From: Colwellia psychrerythraea 34H
Lineage (GTDB): Bacteria > Pseudomonadota > Gammaproteobacteria > Enterobacterales > Alteromonadaceae
Length of the DNA stretch: 64,000 nucleotides
Assembly: GCF_000012325.1 (NCBI RefSeq)
Contig: NC_003910.7
Span: 2,666,001 to 2,730,000, forward strand
Reading direction: 5' to 3'
This document shows, piece after piece, positions 27,676 to 36,604 of the stretch (positions are counted from its first letter, which is position 1; each line of letters starts with the position of its first letter). A program made the position numbers and the translations under genes. The notes beneath the pieces are model-generated. The model searched no databases and had not been told where the DNA came from. It saw only the letters and a list, made by a program, of their open reading frames with translations.

Positions 27676-29076
27676 TTAGAACGCTGCGTTGTTAGGCGTT
27701 CTTGGGAATGGAATTACGTCACGTACGTTTTGCATGCCTGTTGCATAAGCTACTAAACGTTCAAAACCTAAACCAAAACCAGAATGAGGTACAGTGCCGT
27801 AACGACGTAAATCTCTATACCAACCGTAATCAGCAATATCTAAGCCCATTTCTTCTAAACGGCTATCTAATACGTCAAGACGTTCTTCTCGTTGGCTACC
27901 ACCAATGATTTCGCCAATACCTGGTGCTAAAATATCCATAGCAGCAACCGTTTTACCGTCATCGTTCAAACGCATGTAGAATGACTTAATATCTTTCGGG
28001 TAGTTTTGTAAAACTACTGGACCGTTAAAGTGCTCTTCAGCTAAATAACGCTCATGCTCAGAGTTTAAATCTACGCCCCAAGATACTTGATTTTCAAATT
28101 TCTTACCGCAGTTTTCTAATATAGTGATAGCGTCAGTGTAATCAAGGCGAACAAAGTCGGTATTGATTACTGAATTCAAACGGTCAAGAACAGTCTTATC
28201 TACACGTTGTTGAAAGAACGCCATATCGTCAGGACGCTCTTCAAGTACCGCCTTAAATACATACTTTAGCATTTCTTCTGCTAAATCTGCCGCGTCTGAT
28301 AAATCAGCAAAAGCAATTTCAGGTTCGACCATCCAAAATTCAGCTAAGTGACGGGTAGTGTTAGAGTTTTCGGCTCTAAAAGTAGGGCCAAAAGTATAAA
28401 CTTTTGATAACGCGTTACAATATGTCTCTACGTTTAATTGGCCTGATACTGTTAAAAAGGTCTCTTTACCAAAGAAGTCTTTGTTGTAGTCAACTTTACC
28501 TTCATCGTTGCGAGGTAAGTTTTCCATATCTAATGTGCTTACACGGAACATCTCGCCAGCGCCTTCACAATCACTACCCGTGATAAGAGGAGTACTAATC
28601 CAGAAGTAACCTTTGCTATGTAAGAATCTATGAACAGCTTGCGCTAAACAATTACGTACACGAGTTACCGCGCCGCCAATATTAGTACGAGGACGCAAAT
28701 GGGCTTGTTCTCGTAAAAATTCAATACTGTGACGCTTAGCAGCCATTGGGTAAGTATCTGGGTCTTCTACAAAACCTAAAACTTCGACTTCAGTTGCTTG
28801 AATTTCGAATGCTTGTCCTTTACCTGGAGATTCAACCAAAATACCAGTTACTTTTACTGAACAGCCAGTGGTTAGTTTAAGAACATCGCTTTCATAATTG
28901 TCTAATTCATTAGGCACAATGGCTTGAATAGCATCAAAACATGAACCGTCATGTAATGCTAAAAATGAAATACCAGCTTTCGAATCACGACGTGTTCTGA
29001 TCCAACCGTGGATGGTAATGCTTTCATTAACAGGGAAGTTACCTGCTAATACATCAGTAATAGATATAACTGACAT
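27676..29076 (-). CDS. asnS: Asparaginyl-tRNA synthetase
   Basis: The 466-residue class II synthetase has an OB-fold anticodon-binding domain (about residues 15-110, with [20 protein letters not shown]). The catalytic domain follows, with motif 2 ([26 protein letters not shown]) and motif 3 ([15 protein letters not shown]). It ends [17 protein letters not shown], typical of AsnS rather than AspS. It charges tRNA-Asn in an ATP-dependent reaction. The minus-strand GAGGTC before the ATG is a plausible SD. It appears monocistronic. Confidence 0.97.
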   Translation of the reverse strand: MSVISITDVLAGNFPVNESITIHGWIRTRRDSKAGISFLALHDGSCFDAIQAIVPNELDNYESDVLKLTTGCSVKVTGILVESPGKGQAFEIQATEVEVLGFVEDPDTYPMAAKRHSIEFLREQAHLRPRTNIGGAVTRVRNCLAQAVHRFLHSKGYFWISTPLITGSDCEGAGEMFRVSTLDMENLPRNDEGKVDYNKDFFGKETFLTVSGQLNVETYCNALSKVYTFGPTFRAENSNTTRHLAEFWMVEPEIAFADLSDAADLAEEMLKYVFKAVLEERPDDMAFFQQRVDKTVLDRLNSVINTDFVRLDYTDAITILENCGKKFENQVSWGVDLNSEHERYLAEEHFNGPVVLQNYPKDIKSFYMRLNDDGKTVAAMDILAPGIGEIIGGSQREERLDVLDSRLEEMGLDIADYGWYRDLRRYGTVPHSGFGLGFERLVAYATGMQNVRDVIPFPRTPNNAAF

Positions 29077-29219
29077 CTAATGACCTCTTATTCTTATGTA
29101 ATTGATTGAAATTGCGTATACCATGTTAATTTCGTTATGTTCCATTCACGCTAAGTGAGGGATAAATCTTAACTAATTGGCATTATGCTGAAAATGGGGT
29201 GATATGTTACCGTGACAAG

Positions 29220-29245
29220 GCTTAATTGCAATGCTTAATTGCAAT
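29220..29245. repeat. Two tandem copies of a 13-mer
   Basis: GCTTAATTGCAAT occurs at 29220-29232 and again directly at 29233-29245. It lies between divergent asnS and the small membrane protein gene; it could be a slippage product or a paired protein-binding site. Confidence 0.6.
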
Positions 29246-29314
29246 GAAAATAACAAATACCCATAGGAATAATTAATTATCCATTTGCTATAGTAGTATA
29301 AAGCGCATAAACGG

Positions 29315-29719
29315 ATGAAAGCAGCTGCGATGAAACAAAACAGTGATGAATATACCAAACTAAAGCAAAAAATTGACAGGAGAACAGCAACCGACTTTTG
29401 GAGCTACGCCCAAATAACGTTAGTTATTCTCAGTTGGTTACTTTTTATTGTCGCACTGGTGATGTCTTATTATGCTGCGCCAGATAAAGATTATGGGGTG
29501 TTACGCTATTATGACATTGAAATCCGTCAATTTTGGTTAACGCCATTAACGGGTTATCTCTACATTTTGTTATGGCTGAGTGCTTTAGGCAGTTATTTAG
29601 CACTAATGACGGATAGATATCGTAGTCGCCGTCGCAGTGATGCGCCTCTTGGTAATTTGATATTCTTACTGGCTGTTAACCTGACTTGGTTAGTCTATAT
29701 CTTAGTTAAGGTACAGTAA
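29315..29719 (+). CDS. Small three-helix membrane protein of unknown function
   Basis: The 134-residue product has a charged N-terminal segment, then hydrophobic helices at about residues 33-52, 77-97 and 113-131. A basic RYRSRRRS loop lies between the second and third helices and is probably cytosolic. A second ATG at 29330 could be the true start; neither has a strong SD. I do not recognise the family. It lies between asnS and bioA, transcribed away from the former and toward the latter. Confidence 0.65.
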   Translation: MKAAAMKQNSDEYTKLKQKIDRRTATDFWSYAQITLVILSWLLFIVALVMSYYAAPDKDYGVLRYYDIEIRQFWLTPLTGYLYILLWLSALGSYLALMTDRYRSRRRSDAPLGNLIFLLAVNLTWLVYILVKVQ

Positions 29720-29774
29720 TCCTGGTGTGAACAGAACCCTGCACACTTAACTAATTAATCACTTAAACAATCAA

Positions 29775-31115
29775 CTAACATTTAAAGCATTCATCTTCAT
29801 CTAGAACCGTTGCCATGGCATTAACCAACGTAATTAGTTGTTCTGTAGTGATGATTAATGGTGGGATGATATAGATCAGCTGACCAAAAGGTCTGATCCA
29901 AACACCTAATTCAACGAAACGTTTTTGTATCTGGGCTACATTGACATTTTGTTTGCACTCTATCGCGCCAATACTCCCTAAAACCCGCGTATCTTTTACT
30001 CTTGCATGTTTTTCTAACGGTTTAAGGTGGCTAACAAGCGTATTTTCAATCGCTTGTACTTGAGATTGCCAATCATTTTCTAACAGTAAATCAATGCTAG
30101 CATTCGCTACAGCACAGGCGAGGGCATTTCCCATAAACGTAGGTCCATGCATGAAACAACCTGCAGCACCTTCACTGATGGTTTGTGCAATGTGCGTGGT
30201 ACACAAGGTTGCGGCAAGGGTAATATAACCACCTGTTAGGGTTTTACCTAAACACATGATATCTGGATTAATACCTGCCCATTCGCAGGCAAACAGTTTG
30301 CCGGTTCTTCCAAAGCCTGTTGCAATTTCATCGACTATAAGTAAAACATCATACTTATCACAGAGTAAGCGACAGGCTTTCAAATATTCAGGGTGATAAA
30401 AACGCATACCACCGGTACCTTGCACTATAGGCTCAATAATAAATGCGGCTATGTCATTATGATGCTCTGCAAATAATGCAGTTAGCTCAGTAACATCGTC
30501 ACTTGACCATTGTTCACCAAATTTTATCGTAGGCGCCGGAGCAAAGAAGTGCTGCATTAATACTTGTTCAAATATTTGATGCATACCCGTTATAGGATCG
30601 CATACCGACATTGCGGCAAAGGTATCACCGTGATAGCCATTTTTAACGGTTAACAGCTTAGTTTTGGTTAACGTAATCTTCTTTTTTTCAGCGACTGCAT
30701 GTTGATACTGAAGAGCCATTTTCATTGCAACTTCAACACTAACTGAACCAGAATCAGACAGAAAAACTTTATCTAAACCTTCAGGCGTTAAATTAATCAA
30801 TTTTTCACATAAGGTAATAGCACTTTGATGCGTTAAACCACCGAACATAACATGCGACATTTTTGACGCCTGTTCCACAAGGGCTGCATTTAACTTAGGG
30901 TGATTATAGCCATGTAAAACAGACCACCACGATGACATACCATCAATGAGTCGCTCTCCGCTGGCTAAATTGATTGTTACACCTTCTGCGCTATCGACTA
31001 AATAGCTTGGTAGTGGCTCTGACATTGAAGTATAAGGGTGCCAAACGTTCTCTTTATCAAAACGAAGTAGTGAATTTTGTTCAGACGGGCTCATCATTGT
31101 ATGTTTATTGTGCAT
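29775..31115 (-). CDS. bioA: Adenosylmethionine-8-amino-7-oxononanoate aminotransferase
   Basis: The 446-residue class III PLP aminotransferase matches BioA: VWHPYTSMSEPLPSYLV, the LIDGMSSWWSVLHGYNHPKL substrate region, and the PLP Lys in LGKTLTGGYI (residue 291). It converts KAPA to DAPA using S-adenosylmethionine as amino donor, the third step of the biotin ring pathway. An alternative ATG lies at 31097. The gene is divergent from bioB, and a BirA-like operator begins immediately upstream of its ATG. Confidence 0.95.
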   Translation of the reverse strand: MHNKHTMMSPSEQNSLLRFDKENVWHPYTSMSEPLPSYLVDSAEGVTINLASGERLIDGMSSWWSVLHGYNHPKLNAALVEQASKMSHVMFGGLTHQSAITLCEKLINLTPEGLDKVFLSDSGSVSVEVAMKMALQYQHAVAEKKKITLTKTKLLTVKNGYHGDTFAAMSVCDPITGMHQIFEQVLMQHFFAPAPTIKFGEQWSSDDVTELTALFAEHHNDIAAFIIEPIVQGTGGMRFYHPEYLKACRLLCDKYDVLLIVDEIATGFGRTGKLFACEWAGINPDIMCLGKTLTGGYITLAATLCTTHIAQTISEGAAGCFMHGPTFMGNALACAVANASIDLLLENDWQSQVQAIENTLVSHLKPLEKHARVKDTRVLGSIGAIECKQNVNVAQIQKRFVELGVWIRPFGQLIYIIPPLIITTEQLITLVNAMATVLDEDECFKC

Positions 31116-31148
31116 TTGTTAACCAAAAGTATTGTTAGTCGTTGACAT
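31116..31148. promoter_or_regulatory. Candidate BirA operator between bioA and bioB
   Basis: TTGTTAACC (31116-31124) and CGTTGACAT (31140-31148) are separated by exactly 15 bases. The known BirA box is TTGTAAACC-N15-GGTTTACAA; the left half matches 8/9 and the right half 6/9. The site abuts the bioA start codon and lies in the divergent promoter region, where BirA-biotinyl-AMP would repress both directions. Confidence 0.6.
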
Positions 31149-31149
31149 C

Positions 31150-31175
31150 ACGAGTAGTCTGGCTAGACTACTCGT
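31150..31175 (+). promoter_or_regulatory. Perfect 11-bp hairpin in the bioB leader
   Basis: ACGAGTAGTCT (31150-31160) pairs with AGACTACTCGT (31165-31175) around a GGCT tetraloop. It lies 12 bases before the bioB start at 31188. It could be an operator, a leader RNA structure or a remnant terminator; there is no T-run. Confidence 0.45.
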
Positions 31176-31187
31176 TAAGTTAATTAG

Positions 31188-32306
31188 ATGCAATTGAGTT
31201 CTATGTCAGATTTATATATGTCAGAAGCCGTACTAACACCACCGTTATCAACACAAGCACAATCGTTGAATTCTATCCTTCGTCACAATTGGAATTTAAA
31301 AGAAGTAGAAGCATTATTTGCTATGCCTTTTAACGACCTCATGTTTAAAGCACAGACGATTCATAGAGAAAACTTTAACCCTAATGAAGTACAAGTCAGT
31401 ACTTTATTATCGATTAAAACTGGTGCTTGCCCAGAAGATTGCAAATACTGTTCTCAAAGTGCACGTAATAAAACTGACCTAGAAAAAGAAAGTTTATTAG
31501 CCGTTGAAAAAGTATTAGAAGCAGCGCAAAGAGCCAAAGAAATGGGTTCAACCCGTTTTTGTATGGGTGCTGCTTGGCGCAACCCTAAAGAACGCGATAT
31601 GCCTTATGTACTCGATATGGTTAAGAGTGTTAAAGCGCTTGGTATGGAAACATGCATGACGTTAGGTATGTTATCGGGCGATCAAGCTGATCAATTAAAT
31701 GGCGCTGGTTTAGATTATTACAACCATAACCTTGATACTTCTCCTGAGCATTATAATCAAATAATCACTACCCGTACCTTTCAAGATAGACTTGATACTT
31801 TGAGTAATGTTCGCAGTGCCGGTATGAAAGTATGTAGTGGTGGTATTGTTGGTTTGGGTGAAAAAGCGGTTGATCGCTCATCTTTATTAATACAACTTGC
31901 AAATTTAAACCCACAACCTGAAAGTGTACCCATTAACATGTTGGTAAAAGTGGAAGGTACACCTTTAGCTGATATTGATGATTTAGAGAGTTTTGACTTT
32001 ATCCGTTGTATTGCCGTGGCCCGCATCATGATGCCACATAGCCATGTGAGATTATCTGCAGGACGTACGGCGATGAATGAGCAGATGCAAGCGATGTGTT
32101 TCCTTGCCGGTGCTAACTCAATCTTTTATGGTTGTAAATTGCTTACTGCAGAAAACCCTGAAACGAATCAAGATATTGCTCTGTTTGAAAAACTAGGCAT
32201 AAATACTGAAACAGTGGCTGGCGATACTGAGCGTTCAGATAATATTGTTAAAACAGCGATTGTTGATCAACAAAACAGTGACTTGTTTTACAACGCATCA
32301 GCATAA
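31188..32306 (+). CDS. bioB: Biotin synthase
   Basis: The 372-residue radical-SAM enzyme has the cluster motif [14 protein letters not shown] (Cys 81, 85 and 88 from this start) and further BioB blocks ([39 protein letters not shown]). It inserts sulfur into dethiobiotin using a [4Fe-4S] and a [2Fe-2S] cluster. Compared with E. coli BioB, the N-terminus has about 28 extra residues; ATGs at 31203 and 31218 are alternative starts. bioF follows after 217 bases. Confidence 0.95.
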   Translation: MQLSSMSDLYMSEAVLTPPLSTQAQSLNSILRHNWNLKEVEALFAMPFNDLMFKAQTIHRENFNPNEVQVSTLLSIKTGACPEDCKYCSQSARNKTDLEKESLLAVEKVLEAAQRAKEMGSTRFCMGAAWRNPKERDMPYVLDMVKSVKALGMETCMTLGMLSGDQADQLNGAGLDYYNHNLDTSPEHYNQIITTRTFQDRLDTLSNVRSAGMKVCSGGIVGLGEKAVDRSSLLIQLANLNPQPESVPINMLVKVEGTPLADIDDLESFDFIRCIAVARIMMPHSHVRLSAGRTAMNEQMQAMCFLAGANSIFYGCKLLTAENPETNQDIALFEKLGINTETVAGDTERSDNIVKTAIVDQQNSDLFYNASA

Positions 32307-32445
32307 GTACTTTCTAAATAACCCCTATGGCGATGTCAGTGCAAATAATGCTCTTTTTATAAAGAAACTACCCTTAATAAAAAGAGCTAACGCTCATGAA
32401 TTGCACAGTCATTCTGAAACTCGCAATTTCAGGTAACATAGGTAT

Positions 32446-32474
32446 AATCGTTATCATTAAAAGTGATAACGATT
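32446..32474 (+). promoter_or_regulatory. 11-bp inverted repeat overlapping a TATAAT before bioF
   Basis: AATCGTTATCA (32446-32456) and TGATAACGATT (32464-32474) are a perfect inverted pair with a 7-nt centre. A TATAAT sits at 32443-32448, overlapping the left arm, so binding there could block a promoter. The halves resemble Fur half-sites (GATAACGATT-like), but the spacing does not fit a canonical Fur box. Confidence 0.45.
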
Positions 32475-32523
32475 AAACTCGCTATCCCCTTGTTAAGCTT
32501 ATCCATTTAAGTAGAATTTCATT

Positions 32524-33672
32524 ATGAATTTTGATTTTATTCAACATGATGTCATTGAGCAAAAAACTAAGTCTCGATATCGTCAATTGGTTTGTAATAG
32601 TACGACAAGTCAAAGCAATGAAATTATTATCAATGGAAAGTCATATCTGAACTTTTCGTCTAATGATTATTTAGGTTTAAATAATCATGCTGAAATAAAC
32701 AAAGCGTTACGAGAAGGGGCGGACCGATTTGGCGTTTGTTCCAGTAGTTCAAGTTTAGTTACTGGCTATCACTATGCTCATCAAGCATTGGAAGCTGATA
32801 TTTGTCAGTGGTTAAATAAACCTAAGTGCCTATTATTTTCTAGTGGTTTTGCCGCTAATTTAGCGCTATTCCAAGCGTTAGGTAAAAATGAAGAAAGCCA
32901 TTTTTATTTAGATAAACTCAGTCATGCATCTATGATTGATGGTGCCTACCATAGTAAGGCAAAGGTAAAACGTTTCAATCATAATAATATTGAACATTTA
33001 ACAACGTTATTAAGTAAAACCACCAAATATCAAAATAAACTAATTGCCTCTGAAGGAGTCTTTAGTATGGATGGTTGCCAAGCTAAAGTATTAGAGCTCG
33101 CACAAGTTGCCAAATCACAACAAGCCTGGCTTTATTTAGATGATGCACACAGTATTGGTGTAATCGGTAACGAAGGACAGGGCAGTAATTACTTTGCGGA
33201 TATAGATATTACGATGGCGACCATGGGTAAAGCAATCGGTACCAGTGGCGCATTTTTAACCTGTAGCGACGATCTGCACGAGTATATGGTTAATTTCTCT
33301 CGTCACTACATTTACTCAACAGCCATATCACCTGCTATAGCTTGGGCCACTAAAAAAAGCATCGAGCTTATTCAAAAAGAGCAATGGCGCAGAGAAAAAA
33401 TCAGTGAGTTGAGTGCATTATTTACTCAATTACTGGCCCCAGAAATTGAGTTAGTATCCACAGAATCTTCAATTCATGCCATAATCATTGGCGATGAGAA
33501 AAAAGCACTGACGTTAAGTGATAAGCTAAAAAAACAGGGCATTTGGTTAACTGCTATAAGGCCGCCAACGGTTGCAGTTAATAGCTCAAGGTTACGCGTT
33601 ACCATATGTGCAAACCACAACATCAAAGATATCATGTATTTAGCAGAATGCATTAATAAGGCAATAGCTTAA
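32524..33672 (+). CDS. bioF: 8-amino-7-oxononanoate synthase
   Basis: The 382-residue alpha-oxoamine synthase has LNFSSNDYLGLNNH, SSSLVTGYHYAHQALE, a LYLDDAHSIGVIG segment and the PLP Lys in TMGKAIGTSGAF (residue 236). It condenses pimeloyl-ACP/CoA with alanine to KAPA. The stop overlaps the bioC start (TAATG), indicating translational coupling. A modest SD lies before the ATG. Confidence 0.95.
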   Translation: MNFDFIQHDVIEQKTKSRYRQLVCNSTTSQSNEIIINGKSYLNFSSNDYLGLNNHAEINKALREGADRFGVCSSSSSLVTGYHYAHQALEADICQWLNKPKCLLFSSGFAANLALFQALGKNEESHFYLDKLSHASMIDGAYHSKAKVKRFNHNNIEHLTTLLSKTTKYQNKLIASEGVFSMDGCQAKVLELAQVAKSQQAWLYLDDAHSIGVIGNEGQGSNYFADIDITMATMGKAIGTSGAFLTCSDDLHEYMVNFSRHYIYSTAISPAIAWATKKSIELIQKEQWRREKISELSALFTQLLAPEIELVSTESSIHAIIIGDEKKALTLSDKLKKQGIWLTAIRPPTVAVNSSRLRVTICANHNIKDIMYLAECINKAIA

Positions 33673-34469
33673 TGGTTCAAACAGAACATAAAAATACGAA
33701 CAGAGTAAAGATTGGGAAAAGTTTCGGATCTGCCAGTAAATCTTATGATGTATCAGCAAGATTACAACGTTTTTCCGGTAAGCATCTAATGCCTTGGTTA
33801 CCGAATCGTAACGACCTAACGGTTTTAGATTTAGGCTCAGGCACTGGTTTTTTCACCGACTTATTAGCGAGTACTTATAACCAAGTTATTGGTTTAGATA
33901 TTTCAAATGAGATGCTGCACTTTGCCAAAGAACACCGTAATAAAAAAATATTATGGCTAGAAGCCGATGCCCATAAATTACCGCTGCAAGATAACAGCAT
34001 AGATTTCATTTATTCCAATTTAGTCATTCAATGGTTTGATCCACTCGATGAAGCCATTACTGAAATGTTAAGAATATTAAAGCCTGGTGGATTGCTTATT
34101 TTCACCACTTTAGTAGACGGTACATTACACGAGCTGAAATCTTCTTGGAAACAAGTAGACGACGACCAACATGTTATCGATTTTAAAACGGTTACAGAGC
34201 TTAATACTTTATTCAATAATGAAAATGGTAAATTGGTCGAACAAAAGTGCCAAGATATCGTATTGGAATATCAAAACGTAATCCATTTAGCACGTGAGTT
34301 AAAAGGCTTAGGTGCTAATCATTTAGCGCAGAAACAAAACAGAGGTCTGTCTGGAAAAGATAAGTGGTTTAAAATGACAGAACACTATCAAGATTTTCTA
34401 GAGCCTAGTGGTATTTATCCAGCAACCTATCGTTTGTTTTCTGGTTTAGTGGTTAAATTAAATAACTAA
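33672..34469 (+). CDS. bioC: Malonyl-ACP O-methyltransferase BioC
   Basis: The 265-residue SAM-dependent methyltransferase has motif I LDLGSGTGFF (about residues 53-62), SNLVIQWFDPLDEAI and LKPGGLLIFTTL, a pattern typical of BioC. It methylates malonyl-ACP so that fatty acid synthesis can build pimelate. It overlaps bioF by one base. A terminator follows about 57 bases downstream, before bioD. Confidence 0.92.
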   Translation: MVQTEHKNTNRVKIGKSFGSASKSYDVSARLQRFSGKHLMPWLPNRNDLTVLDLGSGTGFFTDLLASTYNQVIGLDISNEMLHFAKEHRNKKILWLEADAHKLPLQDNSIDFIYSNLVIQWFDPLDEAITEMLRILKPGGLLIFTTLVDGTLHELKSSWKQVDDDQHVIDFKTVTELNTLFNNENGKLVEQKCQDIVLEYQNVIHLARELKGLGANHLAQKQNRGLSGKDKWFKMTEHYQDFLEPSGIYPATYRLFSGLVVKLNN

Positions 34470-34525
34470 CTTAACTGAATTAGTTAAATCATTACATAAC
34501 GGTAACTATCACCACGCCAGATACT

Positions 34526-34563
34526 AAGCCTTAGCCTTTGTAAAAAAGTTCTAAGGCTTTTTA
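34526..34563 (+). terminator. Terminator after bioC
   Basis: AAGCCTTAG (34526-34534) pairs with CTAAGGCTT (34551-34559) around a 16-nt loop, and T's follow. It separates bioFC from bioD, which may need its own promoter. Confidence 0.65.
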
Positions 34564-34652
34564 ATGTAATTCATTATTGTAGTATGCGGAACAATCAATT
34601 TAATAAAATCGACTGATAAACTCATTTAAGAAACTTTACTTAAGAAATAAAT

Positions 34653-35444
34653 ATGAAACAATTTTTTGTTACCGCAACAGATACCGATGCAGGTAAAACA
34701 TTTGTCAGCTGCGCTTTAATTCATGCGTTTACCCACCACAACAAATCTTCTACAAATGAGTTGATGAAAGTTGCGGCGTTTAAACCCATTTCTGCAGGTT
34801 GTGAATTAGTCGGTGGGCAGTTGATAAATGAAGATGCAAAATTACTCAGTGAGTTTGCTAACAGTGGTCAAAGTATTGCCCATATTAATCCAATTGCTTT
34901 TGAACAACCCATCGCACCACATATTGCCGCAAAAAAAGAAAATAAACAGATTACGATTGCAGATATAAATCATCATTACCAACAAGTTAAATCACTTAAC
35001 GCTGATGTTACGTTAGTGGAAGGTGCTGGTGGATGGCGCTTACCTCTTGGTGAAATGACAGTTTTATCGAATGATAATGCTGAGAAAAGTAGTGATAACA
35101 ATAAACCGAGTTACCAATTTCTCTCAGACTTTGTCAAAGAGACTAATCTAGAGGTTATTCTAATTGTTAATATGAAGCTGGGTTGTTTAAATCATGCATT
35201 ATTAACCTATGAAACTATTAAAGCGGACGGCTTAAATTGCGTTGCCTGGATTGCGAACTGTGCCACTAGTGATCCGATGAACAACTTATCAGAAAATATT
35301 ACCGAGTTAGAAAAAATTCTACCAATACCTAAGATGGCACAGTTCGACTTTATTGCTGATGTGAATGAAGAGGGTAAAGACGTTTCTTACTTTGAAAAAA
35401 TTAGTCATGCGGCTAACCAAATTAATTTGTCTGTGCTGGTTTAG
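34653..35444 (+). CDS. bioD: Dethiobiotin synthetase
   Basis: The 263-residue ATPase begins KQFFVTATDTDAGKTFVSCA, with the BioD P-loop at about residues 7-16, and has VTLVEGAGGWRLPL and LIVNMKLGCLNHALLTYE. It closes the ureido ring of DAPA with CO2 and ATP. It is about 40 residues longer than E. coli BioD, including a Ser/Asn-rich stretch near residues 140-155. It is the last of the bio genes here. Confidence 0.94.
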   Translation: MKQFFVTATDTDAGKTFVSCALIHAFTHHNKSSTNELMKVAAFKPISAGCELVGGQLINEDAKLLSEFANSGQSIAHINPIAFEQPIAPHIAAKKENKQITIADINHHYQQVKSLNADVTLVEGAGGWRLPLGEMTVLSNDNAEKSSDNNKPSYQFLSDFVKETNLEVILIVNMKLGCLNHALLTYETIKADGLNCVAWIANCATSDPMNNLSENITELEKILPIPKMAQFDFIADVNEEGKDVSYFEKISHAANQINLSVLV

Positions 35445-35467
35445 TAATTTTTTGTATTGCTATTCTC

Positions 35468-35497
35468 AAGTTGATTTAACTAAACTTAAATCAACTT
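35468..35497. repeat. 12-bp perfect inverted repeat after bioD
   Basis: AAGTTGATTTAA (35468-35479) and TTAAATCAACTT (35486-35497) flank a 6-nt loop, 24 bases after the bioD stop. There is no plus-strand T-run; possibly a 3'-end hairpin. Confidence 0.5.
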
Positions 35498-35703
35498 ATC
35501 AAAAATATAATCCTACTTGGTTTACATCAACTCGCCGCGGCCTAGTAATAATTTAAATTTAGGTAAGCGAAACCAATTTAAAAAATTAAATTTCTTTGTC
35601 TGACAACTTAAAAAACTTTAGAACTGCAAATTAATTTCTAATGTTAGAAAATAATTTGCCAACTAAGATTAACTTCAAAATCAATTCTAACAACTAACCG
35701 ACA

Positions 35704-36126
35704 CTATTTTTCTAATTCAGTAAAACAAGCACTGGCAATAAATCCAGATCGCGTTTTGTAATCTGAAGATTTACTTACCTTGTCATCTATTTGAGCAATG
35801 AGTAACTCCGGTAGAGTTACGTTTATTTTATGGCTCTTTCCAAGATAGGGGGTTATATCAATACTTACTATTGCCCAAAAAGCTTGTGAAAATGTATGCG
35901 GATTTTCCAGTATATAATTTTGTCTATGGCTTTCTAATCCCTTTGCATTAGGCACTTTTTCACCGTATTCGGCCAATATAGCAAGGTGAGATTTAATCGC
36001 TTTTGTAATTTCTTCCATGCCTAAATCAATAGTTTTTTCTGTAATTGCACACCCAGGAAGATCGGGTACTGATATCTGATATTCTGATTTTTTGTCATCG
36101 TATATAAACACAATTGCATACTTCAT
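35704..36126 (-). CDS. HicB-family protein, orphan (antitoxin-like)
   Basis: From the ATG at 36126 (minus-strand AGGAG five bases upstream) the product has 140 residues. The N-terminal half is a HicB partial RNase H-like fold: YAIVFIYDDKKSEYQISVPDLPGC, then EEITKAIKSHLAILAEYGE. The C-terminal half, KINVTLPELLIAQIDDKVSKS, looks like a ribbon-helix-helix/HTH DNA-binding part. HicB proteins neutralise HicA mRNA interferases and repress their operons. No HicA-like ORF was found on either side, so it is either solitary or has another target. Confidence 0.8.
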   Translation of the reverse strand: MKYAIVFIYDDKKSEYQISVPDLPGCAITEKTIDLGMEEITKAIKSHLAILAEYGEKVPNAKGLESHRQNYILENPHTFSQAFWAIVSIDITPYLGKSHKINVTLPELLIAQIDDKVSKSSDYKTRSGFIASACFTELEK

Positions 36127-36604
36127 TTTAACTCCTAACACGTCTAAAACGGCCCATAAATTATCATAACTCTAATGACTCTATATGGCAACTTTATGGC
36201 AACCCTGACAACCCCAGAAAACCTCTTTTGAAAAACTCTGGTAACTCTATGCGTATAAGAAAAGAAACTCCGGTAACTCTTAAATCTTTGTGTAGGTGAC
36301 TGTTTACTATTTCTATAGGTTCTTATTTATATAATAAGCGTTTTGTAAATAAATCTAATAAGGTTTTTAGCCATGAAATTATTTTGAATAAATATATTTG
36401 ATAATGACTAATTCATTAAGAGTGCTCAGAGTTATTTATTTAGTGTGGATCATGCAGAATTTGATCTCTATAATGAAATGAATGAGAGATTAATTTGTCA
36501 AAAAACGACCTAACATGAACCGGTAAAAACTGGCTCTCCCTAGGCTTAGATAAAAGCTAGGAAGCGAATTAGGTAATTGCTTTATTGATTGAGCGAGGAA
36601 TAAT
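36127..36604. other. 478-base intergenic stretch before the ftsZ-like gene
   Basis: No hicA-like or other convincing coding frame was seen. The left part has imperfect short repeats (GGCAACTTTATGGCAACC; two GGTAACTCT copies at about 36241 and 36272). A weak -35 (TGGATC, 36446) and a perfect TATAAT (36469-36474) could drive the ftsZ-like gene. CCTAGGCTT with AAGCTAGG near 36540-36563 forms a small bulged hairpin in the leader. Confidence 0.5.
36446..36474 (+). promoter_or_regulatory. Candidate promoter of the ftsZ-like gene
   Basis: A perfect -10 hexamer TATAAT at 36469-36474 has a weak -35 (TGGATC) 17 bases upstream. It lies 131 bases before the start codon. Confidence 0.35.

Noticed and set aside
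32446..32474. Canonical Fur box before bioF
   Set aside because: The half-sites are spaced seven bases apart; the standard 19-bp Fur arrangement is not met, so only a generic operator is suggested.
36142..36604. HicA toxin partner for the HicB-like gene
   Set aside because: No ORF of HicA size with the GSHxxF-type motif was found in any frame.
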